Assembly (NCBI GenBank): GCA_015491275.1
Contig: WFWF01000048.1
Location: forward strand, 1 to 10,338
Reading direction: 5' to 3'
Source of the DNA: Aquificales bacterium
GTDB taxonomy: Bacteria; Aquificota; Aquificia; Aquificales; Aquificaceae
Length of the DNA: 10,338 nucleotides
Within the stretch, counting starts at the first letter, position 1; every line of letters begins with the position of its first letter. Below are positions 7,338-10,338 of this stretch, one piece after another. Under the pieces are notes generated by a model, which was not told where the DNA came from, did no database searches, and saw nothing but the letters and a program-made list of their open reading frames with translations. The translations under genes were made by a program, and so were the position numbers.

Positions 7338-7802
7338 TTATATATTTTTGCTTACGGAAGCCCCTATAACATCCTTTCTCTCTTTACCGTAGATTTCTTT
7401 TATCCTCACACCGAAGTTCTCCCCTATCGTGACAATCTCCCCCCGTGCGACAAGCTTGCCGTTAACTTTAATATCAACCGGATCACTGATCTCACGATCA
7501 AGTTCAACGATTGCACCCGGGTTCAGATCAAGAACATCTTTGAGGGGCATCTCCGCTTCTCCTATAATAACTTCCACATTAAGGGGAATTTCTAATATGC
7601 TCTGAAGGTCTAATTTAAGCTCCGCTTCAGCGGATGGTGTTCTACCTTCCGCGGCTTCCGCTTCCGCCTTTTCGGCACTCGCCTTTGATAGTTCCTCCTG
7701 CTCCTTTAAAGCCTCTTCCCAAGATTTTGCAAGCTCTTCCTGATCTATCTCTTCTTTGTTTGTTTCTTCACTTGTTTGCTCTTCTTTCTTTTCTTCTTCC
7801 AT
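7338..7802 (-). CDS. fliN: Flagellar motor switch protein FliN
   Basis: FliN forms the lower part of the cytoplasmic C-ring with FliM and helps dock the export apparatus. The protein has 154 residues. An acidic Glu/Lys/Ala-rich N-terminal region (1-62) contains KSWEEALKEQ (26-35), similar to the LWADALSEQ-type segment of the E. coli FliN N-terminus. The C-terminal SPOA domain spans about 66-139, including IPLNVEVIIGEAEMPLKDVL, LDLNPGAIVELDR, DPVDIKVNGKLVARGEIV and FGVRIKEI. These are diagnostic for FliN rather than a second FliM. The start ATG 7802 shares one base with the fliM stop (TAATG), and AGGAGG at 7807-7812 inside fliM provides the ribosome site. argS follows after 12 bp. Confidence 0.95.
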   Translation of the reverse strand: MEEEKKEEQTSEETNKEEIDQEELAKSWEEALKEQEELSKASAEKAEAEAAEGRTPSAEAELKLDLQSILEIPLNVEVIIGEAEMPLKDVLDLNPGAIVELDREISDPVDIKVNGKLVARGEIVTIGENFGVRIKEIYGKERKDVIGASVSKNI

Positions 7803-8761
7803 TACTCCTCCTCCATAAATTCCAAGATCTTTATCGCTTTCATTGTACCCGATTCTCCCAAGATAGCCTTAAGCTTTGGAACACCTTGGATCTTTACCTT
7901 AATGGGCTCCTTAATATGGGTGTTTAGCTTCAACACATGACCCTCTTCAAGATTTAGAAGATCCTGAATGGTTATAACCGTTTCACCCAAAGAAGCTTCC
8001 AATTTAACTGGTACATTCTTCATATTATCAATGAGATTTTCCTTAACGGAAACTATGTCTATCTCGGATACATTCCTCAGTTTTTCTTTAAAAGGTTCAA
8101 TACCCCTCTCGGGTATAGCCATGTAAACAAATCCTTCAAACCCTTCAATATCAATGGTTATCCTTGACACTATAAATCTCTCCCTGGGACTTGCCACAGT
8201 GAGAAACTTTGGATTAACCTCAATACCCATTATTTCAATATTCCCCTCTATGACAATATTCCAAGCCTCTTCAAAGGATTTCACCAACACCTCCACAACC
8301 CTTTTTATTATTCTCATTTCCACCCTTGTAAACTCTTTGCCTTCAACCTTATAAGGCTTGGGTGATCCGCCGAATATACTGCTTACTATAACAAAAATAA
8401 GCTTTGGGTCAACAACAAGAAAACTGCTACCCTTTAAGGGATTTATATTTAAAATGGCTATGGCGGATGGGAGAGGTATTTTAAGGATAAAATCCGAAAA
8501 TTTTATAAGTGTTATCTCCTCCGATCTTACATCGGTAAGATTTACAACTATGGTTGCAAGACTTGTTTTTACATTCCTGACCCATTTTTCAATTATTAAT
8601 TCAAGACCCGCAACTCTGCTCATTGAAACATGTTCAAGGGAGTTAAGATCAAAGGCTTTCACCTGAGAGGTATCTATTACCGCCTCTTCTTCCCCTGCCT
8701 CCTTTCCGAGACTCTGAAGCAGTAGGTCTATCTCCTCCTGAGATAAAAACTTATCAGCCAT
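7802..8761 (-). CDS. fliM: Flagellar motor switch protein FliM
   Basis: FliM is the C-ring protein that receives CheY-P and sets rotation direction. The protein has 319 residues (E. coli 334). The N-terminal CheY-binding peptide is clear: FLSQEEIDLLLQSLG (residues 5-19), followed by an acidic linker. The middle CheC-like domain spans about 40-235, with HVSMSRVAGLELIIEKWVRN and the loop FGGSPKPYKVEGKEFTRVE (130-148) where E. coli has FGGDG. The C-terminal SPOA domain (248-316, VPVKLEASLGETVITIQDLL) is the FliN-interacting part. The start at 8761 has an AAGAGGG Shine-Dalgarno about 6 bases upstream. A TTGACA promoter lies upstream in the divergent spacer. It is first in a five-gene operon and overlaps fliN by one base. 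The intact CheY peptide indicates chemotactic control of the motor. Confidence 0.97.
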   Translation of the reverse strand: MADKFLSQEEIDLLLQSLGKEAGEEEAVIDTSQVKAFDLNSLEHVSMSRVAGLELIIEKWVRNVKTSLATIVVNLTDVRSEEITLIKFSDFILKIPLPSAIAILNINPLKGSSFLVVDPKLIFVIVSSIFGGSPKPYKVEGKEFTRVEMRIIKRVVEVLVKSFEEAWNIVIEGNIEIMGIEVNPKFLTVASPRERFIVSRITIDIEGFEGFVYMAIPERGIEPFKEKLRNVSEIDIVSVKENLIDNMKNVPVKLEASLGETVITIQDLLNLEEGHVLKLNTHIKEPIKVKIQGVPKLKAILGESGTMKAIKILEFMEEE

Positions 8762-8781
8762 ACCGAACCCTCTTAAAAGTT

Positions 8782-8809
8782 AGAATAAATCTATATTAAC
8801 CGATGTCAA
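8782..8809 (-). promoter_or_regulatory. Sigma-70-like promoter for the fliM operon
   Basis: On the minus strand a perfect TTGACA (8809-8804) is followed after 16 bases by TATTCT (8787-8782, 4/6 to TATAAT). Transcription would start near 8775, leaving a short leader that holds the AAGAGGG ribosome site before fliM ATG 8761. Confidence 0.55.
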
Positions 8810-8830
8810 GGAAAATATTAGTCTTTTTTG

Positions 8831-8857
8831 TAAAACTTTTAGAAAAGCTTCCGAATT
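8831..8857 (+). promoter_or_regulatory. Candidate sigma-28 (FliA) promoter for cheZ-cheY-MCP
   Basis: TAAAACTT (8831-8838), 11 bases, then TCCGAATT (8850-8857). This fits the spacing of the sigma-28 consensus TAAAGTTT-N11-GCCGATAA exactly, with 6/8 matches in the -35 and the core CCGA kept in the -10. The start site would be roughly 8863-8865, about 10 bases before the ATG. A competing reading is a sigma-70 -10 TATATT at 8861-8866 with a weak -35 TTTAGA at 8838, which would give a leaderless mRNA. Confidence 0.45.
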
Positions 8858-8873
8858 TTATATATTGTTAATC

Positions 8874-9437
8874 ATGGGTATCAAAGATCTTGAGACGATG
8901 GTAAGGAATCTCCTTGAGGAGATTTCCGTACTTGAATCCAAAATAAGTGAGATAAGCAAACCCCTTGAGGAAACATCTCAAACCCTGCCTTCTGCAACGC
9001 AAAGCCTTCAGGACATAATTACCTATACGGAAAACATAACCCACCAGCTTATGAGTATAACTGAGGAAATTCAGTCAAGCATCACGGATATTAGTAAAAG
9101 GGCTGACTTTCTGCTCAAACTCAATCCGACTCAGCGAATAAAACAGGAGCTTGAAGCTATAAAAGAGAGAGGTGATTTTGTAAATAACAAGATTCTTGAG
9201 ATGATGTCACTCTTTTCTTTTCAAGACTTAATAAGCCAACAATTACAGCTTGTTATAGATATAATTGAGGGTATAAAGAAAAAACTAATAGAGCTTGCAG
9301 TTTACTCTGCCATTTCTGAAGATGCAATTGACAAAGAAAAAGCGGATGAAATTAAGGGCAAGGTATCGGAGATATTAAACAAGGAAAGAGTATCCCAGGA
9401 TGATATAGATAAGCTAATGGAAGAACTGGGTCTTTAA
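8874..9437 (+). CDS. cheZ: Remote CheZ, CheY-P phosphatase
   Basis: CheZ removes the phosphate from CheY-P to end the chemotactic signal. The protein is 187 residues from ATG 8874 (E. coli 214), almost wholly helical, with a long amphipathic coiled-coil stretch. The catalytic motif is recognisable: FQDLISQQLQLVIDIIEGI, with D118 and Q122 spaced as E. coli D143 and Q147 in QDLTGQ, Q147 being the residue that positions the attacking water. The C-terminus RVSQDDIDKLMEELGL matches the CheY-binding tail of E. coli CheZ (SQDQVDDLLDSLGF, from memory). cheY follows after 12 bp. An in-frame TTG at 8865 would add three residues, but ATG 8874 is preferred. Neither has a good Shine-Dalgarno, suggesting a very short leader. 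Overall identity to proteobacterial CheZ looks low, so the call rests on the two motifs and context. Confidence 0.86.
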   Translation: MGIKDLETMVRNLLEEISVLESKISEISKPLEETSQTLPSATQSLQDIITYTENITHQLMSITEEIQSSITDISKRADFLLKLNPTQRIKQELEAIKERGDFVNNKILEMMSLFSFQDLISQQLQLVIDIIEGIKKKLIELAVYSAISEDAIDKEKADEIKGKVSEILNKERVSQDDIDKLMEELGL

Positions 9438-9442
9438 GGAGG
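9437..9442 (+). promoter_or_regulatory. Strong ribosome binding site of cheY
   Basis: AGGAGG directly follows the cheZ stop codon (sharing its last A) and lies 7 bases before ATG 9450. It chooses that start over the in-frame ATG at 9456 and implies high CheY synthesis relative to CheZ. Confidence 0.8.
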
Positions 9443-9449
9443 TCTCTTT

Positions 9450-9836
9450 ATGGGTATGCCACCCGCGGATATAAAAATACTGGTTGTGGATGACATGAGC
9501 ACCATGAGAAGAATTGTCAAATCAATTCTCAACCAGCTCGGTTTTACAAATATTGAAGAGGCGGAAAACGGAAAACAGGCGCTTGCCAAATTAAAGGCTG
9601 AAAAATTTGACTTTGTTGTCACGGATTGGAACATGCCGGAGATGGATGGTCTTGAACTTGTAAAAGCTATACGAAGCGACGAGGAACTAAAAAATATACC
9701 CGTTCTTATGGTTACCGCGGAAGGAAAGAAGGAAAGTGTTATTGAGGCATTAAAGGCGGGTGTTAACAATTACATAGTAAAACCCTTTACCCCAGAAGTT
9801 TTAAAGGAAAAGATTGAAAAGATATTCGGAGGCTGA
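9450..9836 (+). CDS. cheY: Chemotaxis response regulator CheY
   Basis: A single-domain receiver of 128 residues with no output domain. Phosphorylation site and switch residues all align with E. coli CheY: acidic pair D14/D15 in ILVVDDMSTMRR, phospho-acceptor D59 in VVTDWNMPEMDG (E. coli D57), W60 and N61 beside it, T89 in MVTAEGKKE (T87), Y108 (Y106) and K111 in YIVKPF (K109). The TDWNMPxMDG signature and the Thr-Ala-Glu run are typical of true CheY rather than of generic receivers. CheY-P diffuses to the motor and binds the FliM N-terminus. It lies between cheZ (12 bp) and the receptor (2 bp), and its own ATG has a strong AGGAGG. The kinase CheA is not in the window. Confidence 0.96.
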   Translation: MGMPPADIKILVVDDMSTMRRIVKSILNQLGFTNIEEAENGKQALAKLKAEKFDFVVTDWNMPEMDGLELVKAIRSDEELKNIPVLMVTAEGKKESVIEALKAGVNNYIVKPFTPEVLKEKIEKIFGG

Positions 9837-9838
9837 AC

Positions 9839-10338
9839 ATGTATCCTTCTATTGATAGGTATATGAACTTTCTGGAAGAAGGTGTAATACTTTTTGAGAA
9901 CGGAAAGCCTGCCCTTTTCAATGACAGGGCGAGATTGCTGTCAAAGGGCAATGTTGAATATATTGAAAACAATCCGAATATAGAGTTTCTTGTAAAAGAT
10001 AGAAAGGTATGGATATTCAGGGAAAAGTTCAGAAAGCCCGTACCCACAAAAGAGCTTGAGGGTATAGCTGACAAACTTAGCACTATATCTTCGGGAATAG
10101 TTGAAAGTCTTGAAGAAATGGAAAAAATACTGAAAGCAATGGAAGAAGGTGTTAAAACAATAAATAGTGTTGCTAATTTTTCATCCGCCATATACGATGA
10201 ACTTAAAAAGGATATAGATTATGTAAACAAATTATATGCGGAATCTGAAAACATAAACAGAATAATCTCCCTCATAAATGAAATTTCTGAACAGACCAAC
10301 CTGCTTGCCCTAAATGCGGCTATAGAAGCTGCGAGGGC
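9839..10338 (+). CDS. Soluble methyl-accepting chemotaxis protein, 3' part beyond window
   Basis: The first 166 codons of a chemoreceptor. ATG 9839 follows the cheY stop by 2 bp, with CGGAGG at 9827-9832 as ribosome site. Residues about 1-72 form a small domain (FLEEGVILFENGKPALFNDR, later IEFLVKDRKVWIFREKF) that vaguely recalls a stripped-down PAS fold; I cannot assign it. From about 73 a long heptad-patterned helix (ELEGIADKLSTISSGIVESL) enters the signalling domain. The last residues, EISEQTNLLALNAAIEAAR (148-166), are the conserved hairpin tip that contacts CheA and CheW. No signal peptide or membrane helix is present, so the receptor should be cytoplasmic. The descending helix arm, methylation sites and any C-terminal domain lie outside the window. 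Confidence 0.93.
   Translation, partial: MYPSIDRYMNFLEEGVILFENGKPALFNDRARLLSKGNVEYIENNPNIEFLVKDRKVWIFREKFRKPVPTKELEGIADKLSTISSGIVESLEEMEKILKAMEEGVKTINSVANFSSAIYDELKKDIDYVNKLYAESENINRIISLINEISEQTNLLALNAAIEAAR

Noticed and set aside
7634..7927. 97-codon plus-strand open frame rich in Pro and Leu
   Set aside because: Antisense shadow of the acidic Glu/Lys/Ala-rich FliN N-terminus and the end of FliM; the Leu/Pro bias is the expected complement.
8358..8666. 102-codon plus-strand open frame
   Set aside because: Antisense to the FliM middle domain; no family likeness and no ribosome site.
8799..8806. ACCGATGT on the plus strand as a second sigma-28 -10 element
   Set aside because: The nearest -35-like AAAGTT (8776-8781) is about five bases too far away, so the pair does not fit the N11 spacing.
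8865..8873. TTG start adding three residues to CheZ
   Set aside because: ATG 8874 is in the same frame, the extra residues match no family feature, and TTG would fall at the predicted transcription start.
9787..10191. 134-codon minus-strand open frame
   Set aside because: Antisense to the end of cheY and the receptor gene, both with strong motifs and ribosome sites.

Overview
The window reads as chromosomal DNA of a flagellated, chemotactic thermophile, most likely an Aquificota (Aquificales) member. By eye the proteins are rich in Lys and Glu, Arg is mostly AGA/AGG, Ile is often ATA, and unrelated housekeeping genes are packed into short operons mixed with flagellar genes. Aquifex aeolicus is reported to lack chemotaxis genes, so the cheZ-cheY-receptor cluster suggests a different lineage of the phylum. 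The phylum call is inference from style. No rRNA, tRNA, CRISPR array, insertion sequence or phage gene was seen, and no stretch above 300 bases lacks a gene.

Layout: (1) 1-1704, minus strand: a YccU-type CoA-binding protein followed by hemL (glutamate-1-semialdehyde aminomutase), which runs off the left edge a few codons before its end. (2) 1743-4103, plus strand: cysS and folD, divergent from block 1 across 38 bp. (3) 8761 down to 4076, minus strand: a tight operon fliM-fliN-argS-SPOR membrane protein-TPR/SPOR lipoprotein. Its junctions are a 1-bp overlap, 12 bp, 8 bp and a 4-bp overlap. Its last gene overlaps the end of folD tail to tail by 28 bp. (4) 8874-10338, plus strand: a remote cheZ, cheY, and the start of a soluble methyl-accepting chemotaxis protein cut by the right edge. 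Blocks 3 and 4 diverge from a 112-bp regulatory region.

Blocks 3 and 4 fit together functionally. The receptor would act through a CheA/CheW not in this window to phosphorylate CheY. CheY-P would bind the FliM N-terminal peptide (and perhaps FliN) at the flagellar switch, and CheZ would dephosphorylate it. The FliM N-terminus and CheZ C-terminus carry nearly the same CheY-docking peptide. The 112-bp spacer holds a sigma-70-like promoter facing fliM and a candidate sigma-28 promoter facing cheZ, which would suit structural and late (chemotaxis) flagellar classes respectively. ArgS and two SPOR-domain (peptidoglycan-binding) proteins share the fliM transcript.

No wholly new system is evident. 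The points most worth a second look are the CheZ/FliM peptide match, the candidate sigma-28 promoter, the soluble receptor with an unassigned N-terminal domain, the paired SPOR proteins, and a FolD lacking the usual NADP 2'-phosphate-binding residues.
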